Shown here: positions 10,601 to 20,100 of the stretch, piece by piece
Numbering within the stretch: the stretch's first letter is position 1
Layout of the letters: each line of letters starts with the position of its first letter
Assembly (NCBI GenBank): GCA_902785065.1
Contig: CACZXH010000028.1
Coordinates: forward strand, 1-62,785
Reading direction: 5' to 3'
From: an uncultured Bacteroidia bacterium
Lineage (GTDB): Bacteria > Bacteroidota > Bacteroidia > Bacteroidales > UBA932
Length of the DNA: 62,785 bases
Notes under the pieces: model-generated
Told to the model about the DNA's origin: nothing
Databases searched by the model: none
Seen by the model: the letters and a program-made list of their open reading frames with translations, nothing else
Made by a program: the position numbers and the translations under genes

Positions 10601-10884
10601 GTTGGCAGTATGGTGACCAGTATACGATGGCCGGCGACCGTTCCCTGACCGATGCCAGCTATTTCAACTTCCAGTCCGTGGCTCTCGGTTACAACGTCCC
10701 GGTCGCCCGCCTGGGCATCGACAAGGTTGTCAGCCGCATCCGCGTGTATGTCGTCGGTGAGAATCTCGGCTACATCTCCGCCCGCAAGGGCTTCGACCCG
10801 CGTGCCTCTTTCTCCGGCACCTCCAGCACCAATGTCTATTCTCCCGTGCGCAACATCTCGGGTGGTATTCAGGTTACTTTCTAA
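7633..10884 (+). CDS. SusC-family TonB-dependent outer-membrane transporter
   Basis: 1083 residues. A signal peptide (cut near SAFAQ) is followed by a carboxypeptidase-D-like domain (about 25-105, ISISGTVTDLTGATLEGAAV), a TonB-box-like ETIVVAFGT, the plug domain with the SusC-type pattern VTVLKDAASAALYGARGAAG (about 205-224), and a C-terminal 22-strand barrel that ends in aromatic Phe. SusC proteins import oligomers captured by a SusD lipoprotein, using TonB energy. A SusD gene follows after 18 bases. No glycosidase, protease or sensor lies in the operon, so the substrate cannot be inferred. Confidence 0.95.
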   Translation: MKKVKLFFMTAAILLASVSAFAQNISISGTVTDLTGATLEGAAVIVDGTSNGVITGADGRYSINAPSNAVLSVTYIGFVGQKIPVEGRRIINVVMEEDTNLLDETIVVAFGTTTKEAFTGSAAVMKADELQKRATTNVTNALVGQVAGLQMKGASGAPGAGSGSINIRGISSLSASTDPLVIVDGAPYPASLTNIPQSDIESVTVLKDAASAALYGARGAAGVILVTTKRSRSRDAQVNVDMRVGVNSRGVQDYDVITEPGQFYEAYYAALNNYFLSTGSTPANAFASANRNMMNQLGYNVYTFPEGQYLVGSNGKLNPNAILGRSYKFNGETYYLQPDNWTQLAYKNAVRQDYNVSVNGGTDRGHFYASLGYLNEDGIIEYSGYQRLSARIRADYQVKKWVRIGANVGFTQSHQQSNPNMSTDWGSTNLMYYTTYIAPIYPVYVRVMDANGNPVIRTDEFGHEQYDYGVAATNYGMGRGFMQTGNPFGSNRYNKVYNEGRNMTGTFTADFDITSFLKATVQSTINWGQTLSTSYDNPYYGPKVGVNGELYKGSSNNLRFNQLQTLTYYDTFGNHNVNVLLGHEYYKTQGKSMGITAQGGFSPEILEVNAFANVLYSGTSSSASNYNVEGYFISAQYDYDKKYYASASFRRDASSTFDVNHRWGNFWSVGAAWIMNKESFLSGATWIDQLKLKASIGQQGNDSIRSYAYIDTYTLNKASDTTMSPEFRTIGNEKITWETTTNSNIGVEYSFLKGRITGSLDAYFKKTADLLFWISIPESGGTRGYYGNVGDIGNRGIEFTYNFTPVRTNNFEWNIGGNISTNYAWIIALPESKLAGNEGYYESSYWWTPGGVMRDYMTYEYAGFDAETGQALYWYDEDLSPAGGKEGVTDNVTNKPGKNHSGTTNAIGQASRYTHGSLLPKFFGGLNTSFRLGNFDFSATFDYQVGGKISDNVYSKLMTPPTSGSDAGYNYHKDIFKSWTKENPNTDIPRWQYGDQYTMAGDRSLTDASYFNFQSVALGYNVPVARLGIDKVVSRIRVYVVGENLGYISARKGFDPRASFSGTSSTNVYSPVRNISGGIQVTF

Positions 10885-10902
10885 TTTGAGGAGGATTTGA
10901 TT

Positions 10903-12573
10903 ATGAAAAATATACTGAAACTCTCCCTGGTCTCTTTCGCTTCCCTGACGCTGGCCGCCGGCTGCATTCAGGAGACTTTCCCGCAGACCAGCTATGTTAC
11001 GACGACCCAGGCGCAGGTGCCGGGCGCCATCGACCGTTTCGTCGATGCCATCACCGCCACGCTCTGCGGCTTCCCCAACTACGGCGGCGGCACCGATGCC
11101 AATGACTTCGGCTACCCACGTTTCTACATCGCATGGGATTCGATGGGCCAGGATATCGTCCAGCCTAACCTGACCAACGGTTGGTTCAACAGCTGGTACA
11201 CGATCCGCGGTCTCGGCGGAACCACCGCGAACTCCCAGTATGCCTGGACGATCCTTTATGGACACATCAAGGCCTGCAACGCCGTTCTCGCTTCCGTGGG
11301 TGCTGAACCGGAAGATAACGCCCTGAAGCCGGGCGCCGGTATCGCCTACTTCTACCGGGCTTACTTCTACCTGGACCTCGCCCAGATGTTCGCCAACAAG
11401 CCCTGCTATGTCGACGGCGAAGCCGAAACCGTTCCGTGGGTGGATGAGGCCACCACGGTCGAACAGCTCCGTGAGAATCCCCGCCTGAAGAACAAGGATA
11501 TGTTCGAGCACATCATCTCCGACCTCGACCATGCGGAAGAGTACCTTGCTTTCTATCGCCGCCCGGACAAGTACACCCCTGACGTGGCTTGCGCTTATGG
11601 CCTGAAGGCCCGCGCCTACCTGCTGATGGGTGACTGGGCCAAGGCGAAAGAGTATGCCAAGAAGGCCCAGGCCGGTTACACCCTGATGGACGAGGCCGCC
11701 TATACCAGCTGGGAGACGGGCTTCAACACCCCGAACAGCTCCTGGATGCTCGGCATGACTTTCAAGTCCGACAACCCTTGCATCCAGGCCAACGACGCCG
11801 ACTCCAGCTGGGGTTCCTGGATGTGCATGGAAATCAATCCTGCCACTTCCGGTTGCGGTTATGCCGCCAACTACGGCCGTCCGATCCACATCGACCGTCA
11901 CCTCTATGAGACCGTTCCGGAATCCGACTTCCGCAAGAAGTGCTTTGCCGATTTCGCCATCGACGGCATGGGTGAAGAGGAGGCTATTGCCGCCCTTTCC
12001 GCCTACACCAACCATCCGGACTGGATTTACGAAACCAACGTGGGCAATAACAACCCGAACGGTGGTACGAACTTCAAGTTCCGTACGGCCGGCGGCGAAG
12101 CCGGACGCAACAACCAGTATATCGGTTTCGTCGTGGCTGTCCCGATGATGCGTGTCGAGGAAATGTACCTGATCGAGGCGGAGGCCGCCGGCCGGATGAA
12201 CGAGGCCGAAGGCATCCAGCTCCTGACCGCTTTTGCGAAGACCCGTGACGCGGAATATGTCTATGGTATGCACAACGAGGCGTACTATAACAAGAGCACC
12301 AGCGCGTTCATCAACGAGATCTGGTGGCAGCGCAGAATCGAATTCTGGGGCGAAGGCTTGGCCACCAAGGACATCAAGCGTCTCCAGAAGGGTGTCATCC
12401 GCAGCTATCCGGGTACCAACCACTACGAGACGAACCGCTACAACAAGGAAACGACCCCCGACTGGATGAACTTCTGCATCGTCCAGACCGAGACCAACTA
12501 CAACACGGCCTGCACCAACAATCCTGAGCCGGATTACCCGCTGAAGGATTCTGAAGAGGTTACGACATTCTAA
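10903..12573 (+). CDS. SusD/RagB-family nutrient-binding lipoprotein
   Basis: 556 residues from ATG 10903, which follows a purine-rich GAGGAGG; an in-frame TTG six bases upstream is an unlikely start. The lipobox LAAGC gives a lipidated Cys near residue 20. The body has SusD features: alpha-helical TPR-like repeats (AYFYRAYFYLDLAQMF; ACAYGLKARAYLLMGDWAKA) and the C-terminal RRIEFWGEGLATKDIKRL segment near the end. SusD caps the SusC barrel on the cell surface and binds the substrate. It is read with the SusC gene before it and the lipoprotein after it. Confidence 0.94.
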   Translation: MKNILKLSLVSFASLTLAAGCIQETFPQTSYVTTTQAQVPGAIDRFVDAITATLCGFPNYGGGTDANDFGYPRFYIAWDSMGQDIVQPNLTNGWFNSWYTIRGLGGTTANSQYAWTILYGHIKACNAVLASVGAEPEDNALKPGAGIAYFYRAYFYLDLAQMFANKPCYVDGEAETVPWVDEATTVEQLRENPRLKNKDMFEHIISDLDHAEEYLAFYRRPDKYTPDVACAYGLKARAYLLMGDWAKAKEYAKKAQAGYTLMDEAAYTSWETGFNTPNSSWMLGMTFKSDNPCIQANDADSSWGSWMCMEINPATSGCGYAANYGRPIHIDRHLYETVPESDFRKKCFADFAIDGMGEEEAIAALSAYTNHPDWIYETNVGNNNPNGGTNFKFRTAGGEAGRNNQYIGFVVAVPMMRVEEMYLIEAEAAGRMNEAEGIQLLTAFAKTRDAEYVYGMHNEAYYNKSTSAFINEIWWQRRIEFWGEGLATKDIKRLQKGVIRSYPGTNHYETNRYNKETTPDWMNFCIVQTETNYNTACTNNPEPDYPLKDSEEVTTF

Positions 12574-12588
12574 TTCAATGCAAAGAAT

Positions 12589-14244
12589 ATGAAAAGATTA
12601 GCATACATTTCCCTGGCGTTCTTCGCCACGGCGGCTCTTTTCTCCTGCACAGAAAAGTCCACGTATGAGCCCGGTCCCCAGGCAAGCGGTGCGCAGTACT
12701 ATTTTTCTTCGGACCAGGCGACGTCGGTCAACATCAGCCATACGACGCAGTCCGTCAGCATTGACGTCTTCCGTCTCGAGACCGGATCGGCCTCCACGGC
12801 AACCGTCTCCGTTGTCGACGAGTCCGGCCTCATCTCCAGCGCCTCTTCCGTGACCGCGAACTTCGCGGCCGGCAGCAACAAGGCGACACTCACCTTCCCG
12901 ATCACGCCTTCGGATTGGGAGTTCGCCAAGAACTACCCCGTCAACTTCACGATCTTCGACGAGAGCACTCCTTACGGAAAGTCCGAGCTGACGGTTACCT
13001 ACAAGTATCCGACCCCGCTCAAGTCCCTCGGCAAAGCCCAGCTCACTGAGAACTACTTCACCGGTCAGACGTTCACGCCCCAGGTGTACCAGAGCGAGAT
13101 CGACCCGAACGAGTACCATATCCAGAAATTCATGGGAGCCAAGTCCGAGGACCTGATCATCCACGTGACCAAGGCTGGTGACAAGTTCGGCAACGTCTCC
13201 TTCACCCAGGCCGGCCTGGTCTACTTCGACGATGCGTGGTCGGGAATCTCCTATGGGGACATCAATTCGGGCGGTACGGCCGATCAGCATATCGACGTCT
13301 GCCACCCCGCCGGTTTTAAGTCGTATTCGGCTGACGAGTCCAAATGGGCGGGCAGCAAGGTGGTCCTGTTCCAGGACAACGGCATTCCGGCTATCGTCGA
13401 AATCGCTCCGTTCTATTATATCTCCGGACTGGGCGGTTGGGACCTGACGCAGAATCCTGCGAACATCACCATCATTTTCCCGGGCTATGAGCCCAAGGAC
13501 TATGCCGTGGAGGCCAACTATGCCGGTCTCTTCACGGAGAGTGACGGCACCGTCTACGGAGAGGCGTCTGTGACCCTCGGTGCCGATCTGGAGGGCGGTG
13601 TTGCCGTTATCGTGCCTGGTGCCGACGAGGATGCCATTGCCGCCGGGATCGAGAAGCTCGTTTCCGACGAAGCCGTCGCCTTCGACGGTTCGACGGTCCG
13701 GGTTCCGCTTCCCAAGGATGTACAGACCGGATTCTACACGATCGTCGTCGGCGGCGTTGCGGACGGTGTGGTCCAGGAAGTGGACGCCGTGCCCTTCTAT
13801 TACCAGGGCGGACCTCTCGACTGGGATTGGCTGCTCAGCGAGTGGAAAGCTTACGACTACAACCTGACCGAGCGAGTTGTGGAAGGCGATCCCTATGAGA
13901 TGACGATCACCAAGGTGGATGACACCCACATCAAGATCGGCAACCTCTGGGGCACCGAAGCTGAGTTTGATGCCGTCGTCGATTTCGACGCCATGACCAT
14001 CACGATTCCGGGCAACCAGTTCGCGTTTACGGCTTCCAATGTGAAGGGCGACCTTTATTTCGTTGCCGTGGATCCGGAGAACGAGTATGATGTCTTCGAG
14101 GATCTGACGACCCCGGTTGTCGTCAAGATGACCCCTGGCGGGCTCGTTGTCGACAACTACGATTTCGTCATCAAGGGTGGCCCTTACAACGGATATACCT
14201 ATGACGGCGGTATCCGTACGACGATGTTCAAGCCGCTCCCCTAA
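12589..14244 (+). CDS. Surface lipoprotein with Calx-beta-like N-terminal module, third gene of SusCD locus
   Basis: 551 residues. The signal peptide ends in a lipobox (ALFSC), giving a lipidated Cys near residue 20. About residues 35-135 form a beta-rich module (SVSIDVFRLETGSASTATVS ... ANFAAGSNKATLTFPI) similar to the Calx-beta or DUF1735-type modules of Bacteroidota surface lipoproteins. The rest is beta-rich, with acidic repeats, and not recognised. It begins 15 bases after susD, so it probably acts as the SusE/F-like accessory binder of this transporter. No catalytic motif was seen. Function beyond surface binding is unknown. Confidence 0.7.
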   Translation: MKRLAYISLAFFATAALFSCTEKSTYEPGPQASGAQYYFSSDQATSVNISHTTQSVSIDVFRLETGSASTATVSVVDESGLISSASSVTANFAAGSNKATLTFPITPSDWEFAKNYPVNFTIFDESTPYGKSELTVTYKYPTPLKSLGKAQLTENYFTGQTFTPQVYQSEIDPNEYHIQKFMGAKSEDLIIHVTKAGDKFGNVSFTQAGLVYFDDAWSGISYGDINSGGTADQHIDVCHPAGFKSYSADESKWAGSKVVLFQDNGIPAIVEIAPFYYISGLGGWDLTQNPANITIIFPGYEPKDYAVEANYAGLFTESDGTVYGEASVTLGADLEGGVAVIVPGADEDAIAAGIEKLVSDEAVAFDGSTVRVPLPKDVQTGFYTIVVGGVADGVVQEVDAVPFYYQGGPLDWDWLLSEWKAYDYNLTERVVEGDPYEMTITKVDDTHIKIGNLWGTEAEFDAVVDFDAMTITIPGNQFAFTASNVKGDLYFVAVDPENEYDVFEDLTTPVVVKMTPGGLVVDNYDFVIKGGPYNGYTYDGGIRTTMFKPLP

Positions 14245-14263
14245 CAGGTGAGACTTACGAATT

Positions 14264-14295
14264 CAGGGCGACCCTTGCGGGCCGCCCTGTTTTTT
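14264..14295 (+). terminator. Rho-independent terminator of the first SusCD operon
   Basis: CAGGGCG (14264-14270) pairs with CGCCCTG (14283-14289) and is followed by TTTTTT. It lies between two convergent operons; the last base or two overlap the stop codon of the leftward gene. Confidence 0.8.
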
Positions 14296-15964
14296 ATTCC
14301 ACATCGAAGGTAAACGTTTGATAGACGGGCTTTCCGTCCTCCGTGAAACCTTCCGCGACGACCTTGAAGCGGCCGGCGTAGCCGGGGGCGGTGAACTCGA
14401 TGCGGTAGTCGGAGGCGGCGTCCACCTGCAGGAGGGGATGCCAGTAGAGGAGCTGTCGCAGGTCCTGTCCCTCCCCTTTCGGGACGGCCCCGTTGTAGGC
14501 CACGGGGTAGGCGACCCCCTGGAAGTCCAGCACGCGCACATTGGCCGGGAAATGGAGGGCGGTCACGTAGTTTTTCTTGGTGATGACATTCACGAGCCCG
14601 AAGAAGGGCGTCTTGCCGCAGAGGAAGGGCTCGTCATAGAGGTCGATGTCCTCGATGAGCATCGCGTCGAAGTCCAGCAGCAGGTTCAGGTCGGTCAGGA
14701 CCACCCCGTCCATCATCACGAGGATGTCGTCGGTCACGTCGAACTGCCGGCGGAGGGCGTCCGAGTAAGTGAGCAGGAGAGAAGGCTTTCCCTTCTCAGT
14801 CCGCAGGTGGAGTTCGGGGATGATTTCGACGATGATTTCACGGAAGGAGGGGAAGCGCGTATAGTCGTCCAGGTGGTATCGCCTGGGAGCGACGGAGGAG
14901 AGCAGAAGGTCCTCCCGGTGCGCCATGAAGGTCGTGAGGGTGTCGATGCGGAGCGCCTTTTCGGCCCGCAGGGCCGCTTTCCGGGCGGTGAGATCCGACC
15001 GCTGCGACGGACTCAGGCGGAGTTTCGGCAGGGAACCCAGTTCTGGGTACAGGAACGGGCTCTCGAAGTCGATATATCCTTCCTTCCGGTCCAGCTGGAA
15101 CACCTCGCACACGATTTCCCGGTCGCCGTAGATGTTGGACGTGAAGAAGCGGAGGCGGTCATCTCCCTCGGACTGGCCGATGTATAGGTCGGTGGGGGAA
15201 CCAGCCGCCGACAGGGTGGCGAAGGCGAGGTCTTCCTCCCCTTTCAGGATTGTCCCCCGGAGGCGGGCGGTGACGACTTCTCCGTCGTGCTCCACAGGAA
15301 CCGGCCGTTTCAGGCTGGCGTACCAGGAGGGACGGGTCTGGAGGAAACGGCCCGGGGTATGGGAATTGTCGGCGGGAAGGAGGTCGTCCTCGTGGAAGAC
15401 AGAGAGGCTGATGGAGGCGTTTTCTCCCCCGTTGTGCAGGTTCAAGACCGCGGGAGCGCCTTTCGGAACGCGGACGCGCGTGGAAATCTCCAGCGCGCCT
15501 TCGGCCGCCAGGGGAGCGGGCCGGAGCACTTCATAGCGCGCTTCCGGGACGATTTCCACCCCGTCCGCCACCCGGGCGCGAGACGTGCTGTTGAAGATGG
15601 TCAGAAGGCGGGAGCCGGCCAGCCAGGGCGTTCCTTCCTCGGCCGCATTGACCGCTGTGTAGGCGATGAGCCGGTAGGTGCCGGTGGGCGCGGTCGCCGG
15701 AATCCGGAACGAGCCAGCGCCCCGGCCGCCCAGCAGGCCTATTTTGGCCGTACAGGCCGTTCCTTCCTGCGAGACGAGTTCCACATAGGAAACGGCGCTT
15801 TCGTCCGAAAAACGGCCGTTTCCGTCCAAACAGGACAGGGAACACCAGACCGCGTCGCCCGCGAGATAGACCTCCCGGTCGGTGGAGACGTAGATGCGTT
15901 CCACAGGCGCCGCCTGGGCGAGCATCCCGGCGAGCGCCAGGAGCAAGGTCGATATCTTTTTCAT
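14294..15964 (-). CDS. MG2-like secreted protein with degenerate plug-like C-terminal region
   Basis: 556 residues from ATG 15964, which overlaps the upstream stop in an ATGA; an in-frame ATG at 15979 would lengthen it by five residues. A signal peptide (MKKISTLLLALAGMLAQA) precedes an MG2/macroglobulin-like domain opening with ERIYVSTDREVYLAGDAVW, the start typical of Bacteroidota proteins of this kind. Near the C-terminus, DDILVMMDGVVLTDLNLLLD and LVNVITKKN resemble the plug of TonB receptors, but there is no barrel. It is the last gene of hflX-TonB receptor-DUF4249-this gene. The likely role is a periplasmic or outer-membrane partner of the receptor; the exact function is unknown. Confidence 0.65.
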   Translation of the reverse strand: MKKISTLLLALAGMLAQAAPVERIYVSTDREVYLAGDAVWCSLSCLDGNGRFSDESAVSYVELVSQEGTACTAKIGLLGGRGAGSFRIPATAPTGTYRLIAYTAVNAAEEGTPWLAGSRLLTIFNSTSRARVADGVEIVPEARYEVLRPAPLAAEGALEISTRVRVPKGAPAVLNLHNGGENASISLSVFHEDDLLPADNSHTPGRFLQTRPSWYASLKRPVPVEHDGEVVTARLRGTILKGEEDLAFATLSAAGSPTDLYIGQSEGDDRLRFFTSNIYGDREIVCEVFQLDRKEGYIDFESPFLYPELGSLPKLRLSPSQRSDLTARKAALRAEKALRIDTLTTFMAHREDLLLSSVAPRRYHLDDYTRFPSFREIIVEIIPELHLRTEKGKPSLLLTYSDALRRQFDVTDDILVMMDGVVLTDLNLLLDFDAMLIEDIDLYDEPFLCGKTPFFGLVNVITKKNYVTALHFPANVRVLDFQGVAYPVAYNGAVPKGEGQDLRQLLYWHPLLQVDAASDYRIEFTAPGYAGRFKVVAEGFTEDGKPVYQTFTFDVE

Positions 15965-17187
15965 TGGCTTTGGTCCCAATAGTCAGGTTTCTGTTTCGTT
16001 CCGCCGGCGGCGACGCAGTCGTAGCAGCGCCGCGAACCCCAGCCGTATTCTCCTTCCTCGGCCGGATCCCGTTCCCAGTTGTCGTTCAAGAAAAGCGGCA
16101 GGTAGCCTTGGTAATAAACCGTCGAGTAATTCGATTCTGTCGGGTAGGCGATCCCTGCCCGGCTGGGAGCGTGGTCCTGGTAATAGCGATTATCCAGGAA
16201 CGCCCGTTTCCAGACGGTCCTGCCGATGGTCACGTAGCCGAGGACCATCCGCTCGGGATTGCTTTCGCAGCGGAGGTTACCGGCGATTTCCCCCGGGGTG
16301 GGCGTGAAGAGGTTGTCTCCCCCGTCCGTGTTCTCCTCCAGGTTCTTCAGGAACCGGTAGCTGGCTTCGTCGAGGGTCTTTGCCTTGACCCGGATGCAAT
16401 ACATCCGGTGGTTGCGGCTGTCGGTCCGGGGAAAGCGCGTCAGCGGCCAGGCCGTGACGCCCCTTTTGGCCATTCTGGTATAATCCACCGGGTAGACGGC
16501 GTGGTTGTCCGCCGTCTTCCAGCACCAATAGAACCAAGTTTCCTCGAATCCGGGCGGCGTTCCGGGCTGGATTTCCCAGGAGGTCGTGTTGACAACAAAC
16601 GAGGGAAAATACTCCGCATGGAACTCCCAGGTCTCGTCGAAGGAGAGCTGCAGATAGCCGGTTCCGGCGTCCCCGCCTTCCACGGTGACGGCCACGGTGA
16701 CCTGGTCGTCGTTCTTCTTGCACACGAAATCGATCTTCCGGATGACGGGGGCCGGGGCGATTTCGCTCCATTCGCTGGCATACGTCGCCCCCAGCGCTTC
16801 GATGCACAGGCGGTATTGCCGGTCCGCCGGTGCGTCCTCCGTATGGATGATGAACGAGGGAGTGGGATTGTAAAGGTCGCCATACCCGGGGCCGACGACG
16901 TCGGAATGGGCGGCCGATCCGGACAGGTCCAGGGTTCCCGGATATTGGGAGCCAGCATTATCTTCCACCCAAACTTTCGCTTTCCCCAGGTCCGGGCTAT
17001 AGGGCGTTTTTTCGGACGTCCACAGCGGCCTGAGCGACCCGAGGCGGACGGTGGACACGTCGCCGATGGAGATGTTGCCGTCCACGGTCAGGACTCCTTC
17101 CGGCGCCTCTTCCAGTTCCGGCGTGTAAGGATAGATGCAGGCCGCCGCGCACAGGGTAACAGCGAGCAAGGTCAGGATCTTTCTCAT
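15961..17187 (-). CDS. DUF4249-family lipoprotein
   Basis: 408 residues. The lipobox LCAAAC places the lipidated Cys at about residue 17. The opening IYPYTPELEEAPEGVLTVDG is the characteristic DUF4249 start, and the body is beta-rich. DUF4249 genes sit next to TonB-dependent receptors throughout the Bacteroidota and are thought to be their surface partners; no activity is established. Its start overlaps the end of the receptor gene by one base (TGATG) and its stop overlaps the next start (ATGA), so translation is coupled through the set. Confidence 0.85.
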   Translation of the reverse strand: MRKILTLLAVTLCAAACIYPYTPELEEAPEGVLTVDGNISIGDVSTVRLGSLRPLWTSEKTPYSPDLGKAKVWVEDNAGSQYPGTLDLSGSAAHSDVVGPGYGDLYNPTPSFIIHTEDAPADRQYRLCIEALGATYASEWSEIAPAPVIRKIDFVCKKNDDQVTVAVTVEGGDAGTGYLQLSFDETWEFHAEYFPSFVVNTTSWEIQPGTPPGFEETWFYWCWKTADNHAVYPVDYTRMAKRGVTAWPLTRFPRTDSRNHRMYCIRVKAKTLDEASYRFLKNLEENTDGGDNLFTPTPGEIAGNLRCESNPERMVLGYVTIGRTVWKRAFLDNRYYQDHAPSRAGIAYPTESNYSTVYYQGYLPLFLNDNWERDPAEEGEYGWGSRRCYDCVAAGGTKQKPDYWDQSQ

Positions 17188-20100
17188 CAGAACAGGAGGT
17201 TGAGGTTCACGTACGGGATCTGGGTGGCGAAGACGGAGAGCATATAGCCTTTCGTCTCTCCGGCGGGAGTCGTCTTGAAGAAGACGGAATAAGGGTTTTT
17301 TCGGCCGGTGACGTTGTAAACGCCGATGGTGATGACCGTGTGGGCGATCGCCTTCAGGTAGTGGCCGGGGTCGATGTTGAACGCCACGTCGGTGCGGAAA
17401 TAGTCCGGGATCCGGAAGGCGTTGCGCGTGGAATAGGCCATCCGGTAGGTGCCGCCGAAGTAGTACATGCCGTAGGGGACCGTGACCGGACGGCCGGTGG
17501 AGTAGTCCACATTGACCGAGAAACTGTACCGGTGCGTAAGGGCGAAGTTGGACACGAGCTTGAGCTCGTGCGGCTTGTCATAGGGGGCGTTGTACCAGTC
17601 GCCGTGGGCGATGGCCTCGTAGCCCCGGTCCCCCATCTCCTGCTGACGCGCCCGGGAATAGCTGTAGGACACCCAGCCCGTGATCTTGCCGGTGGTCTTC
17701 CGGGCCATCAGTTCCACGCCGTAGGCGCGGCCCCGGACCGGCACGAGGTCGTCGGCGAGGTTCGGGTTCATCGTCAGCGTCGCTCCCGGCAGGTAGTCCA
17801 GGGCCCGGTAGGTGTTCTTGTAATAGGCCTCCAGGGTGAAGTCGATGCCGGTGTTCAGTTCGGTCCAATAGGCGCCGGCCGCGGCCTGCCAGCCCCAGGT
17901 GGGCTTGATGCGGTCGTCGCTGAGTTTCCAGGTGTCCATCGGCGAGACGGCCGAGGTGTTGGAAATCAGGTGGATGTTCTGGGAAAGCGAGTTGACGCCG
18001 GCCTTGAACGAGAGGTTCTCCGCCGGGGAATACTTGAGCGCGAGCCGGAGGTCGGGCATCCCGTAGAGCGCATGTCCCTTCTCGGCGTTGAAGCCGGAAA
18101 GGCGGACGCCCCCTTCCAACGAGAACTCGTCCGTCGGCTTCCAGGTGTCGGAAATGTAGAGCGCCGGCTCGAGCGCGAGTTCCCGGTCCAGCGAGCGCGC
18201 GGCGACTTGTGAATCGTCCCCATACGGCGCCATGACGCCGGGATCCAGCGCGTAGCCGGTCAGGTGGACGCCCCAGGCGAGCTCGTGCGCTTCGGTCAGC
18301 CTCCGGGTCCGGTCCACCCGCAGGAAGGCCTGCCGGATCCAGGTGTCCAGGTCATAGGCCCCGGCCCCCCATTCGTGGGCCGAAATCCGGTTCCGGTACT
18401 GGTCATAGCCTCCGCTCACTTGCAGGCGGCCCTCCGCGGTCCGGTGTTTCCAGGCCAGGGAGGCGTTGAGGTTGCCGTAATTAAAGGTCGTGTCGCCGCC
18501 GAAGGAGAAGCGGTCGGTCGCATAGTAGGCGTAGGCCTGCAGGGTGTTTTTTTCGTCGAACCGGTGGGTGATGCCGAGGTTGGCGTCCGTGAAGCCCGCC
18601 GAGCCGCCTGCGTAGGCGCTCTCCTGCGGAAGCCGCTTCAGCAGCCAGTCGGAATAGGTGGTGCGCGCCCCGGCGATGACGGAGGTTTTCCCCTTCGCCA
18701 GCGGGCCTTCTACATGTAAACGGCTGGTCAGCAGGCCGATACCCGCCGAGCCCTGCCATTTTTCCATGTTTCCGTCCTTGCTTTGCACGTCCAGGACCGA
18801 GGAAACGCGCCCGCCGTACGACGCCGGGATGGAGCTCTTGTAGAGTTCGATGCTGTTGACAATGTCCGGGTTGAAGGCCGAGAAGATGCCGAACAGGTGC
18901 GAGGGGTTGTAGATGGTGCTGCCGTTGAACAGGATGAGGTTCTGGTCGGCGCTGCCGCCGCGGACGTTGAAGCCGCCGGAAGCTTCGCCGACGCTCTTGA
19001 CGCCCGGGAGGGTGAGGACCGCCTTGATGACGTCCCCTTCCCCGAAGGCCGACGGAATCTTGTTCATCGTCTTCACGCTCACCTTTTCCACGCCCATCTC
19101 CGTGTTCCGGTGCTGGGCCATGCTCTCGGCCGACACGACGGCCTCCTTGAGCATCGTCACCTTGTCGGTCATCATCACGTTCAGGGCGCCGTCGGAATGG
19201 ACGATCACCCGCAGGTCCAGCTCTTCCTTGCCGTCGGCGCTGAAATGCAGGACATTCTCCCCGGCCGGCAGCGAGATCCGGTATTGCCCGTTCCGGTCGC
19301 TCCGGGTGTAGGATTTCGTTATGTCGTCATAGATGACCACGCCGTACATCGGCTCCCCGGTCTCGGCTTCCGTCACGGCGCCGCGAACCCGATTGGCCGC
19401 ACTCCCTTTGTTCTGGCCCGGGACTCCTACGGTGTAAACCTTGTTCCGATAGGTTGCGAGAAGGGGAGAATCCGCGTATTGGACTGTAATGGTATCTTTT
19501 TGAATTTCAGCGAAATAGGAATCAGGTAGACCAATACCGGTACCCGGAAGGTTCGCCGCGGGCACCTGCCCGTCAGGCGTCTTGTCCGTATGGGAATGCC
19601 AGGCGACCCGGTCCGCGCCGAGGATCGGGTTTCCGGCCGGCGCTTTCAGCCGCCGGGCCAGGTTTTTCCGGCTGATTATCTTCAGTCTCCCCTGCTCCAG
19701 GGCGAAGAAAGTTTCCTGGAATCGGAAATAGTTGTTGACCGTATAGTCGTAATCGGGATCTTCGTAGCCGATGGCATAGGACGAACCGTTGCTGTCCGTG
19801 CGCAGGGTTTTCGACACGCGGCGCAGCAGCGGCGTTTCTCCGTCGCGGACCACCTCGAAATACCCTTCCGGCGCCTCCGGCCAGCCCAGATATCGGAGAT
19901 TGACGAAGGGCTTCTCGCCCATCGTGAACCAGGCCACCTGGTCGGTGACCAGGACGACGGCGATCACTCCGTCCACCGGCCGGGCCTGGAGCTCGCCACT
20001 GACGGCGTCCACGTTGAGGAAAATGTCCCGGTACAACCGGCCGTTATACCAGACATCCCCCTGCTGGAACTCTTTCCGGTCCCAGTAGTAGGTCCCGTTG

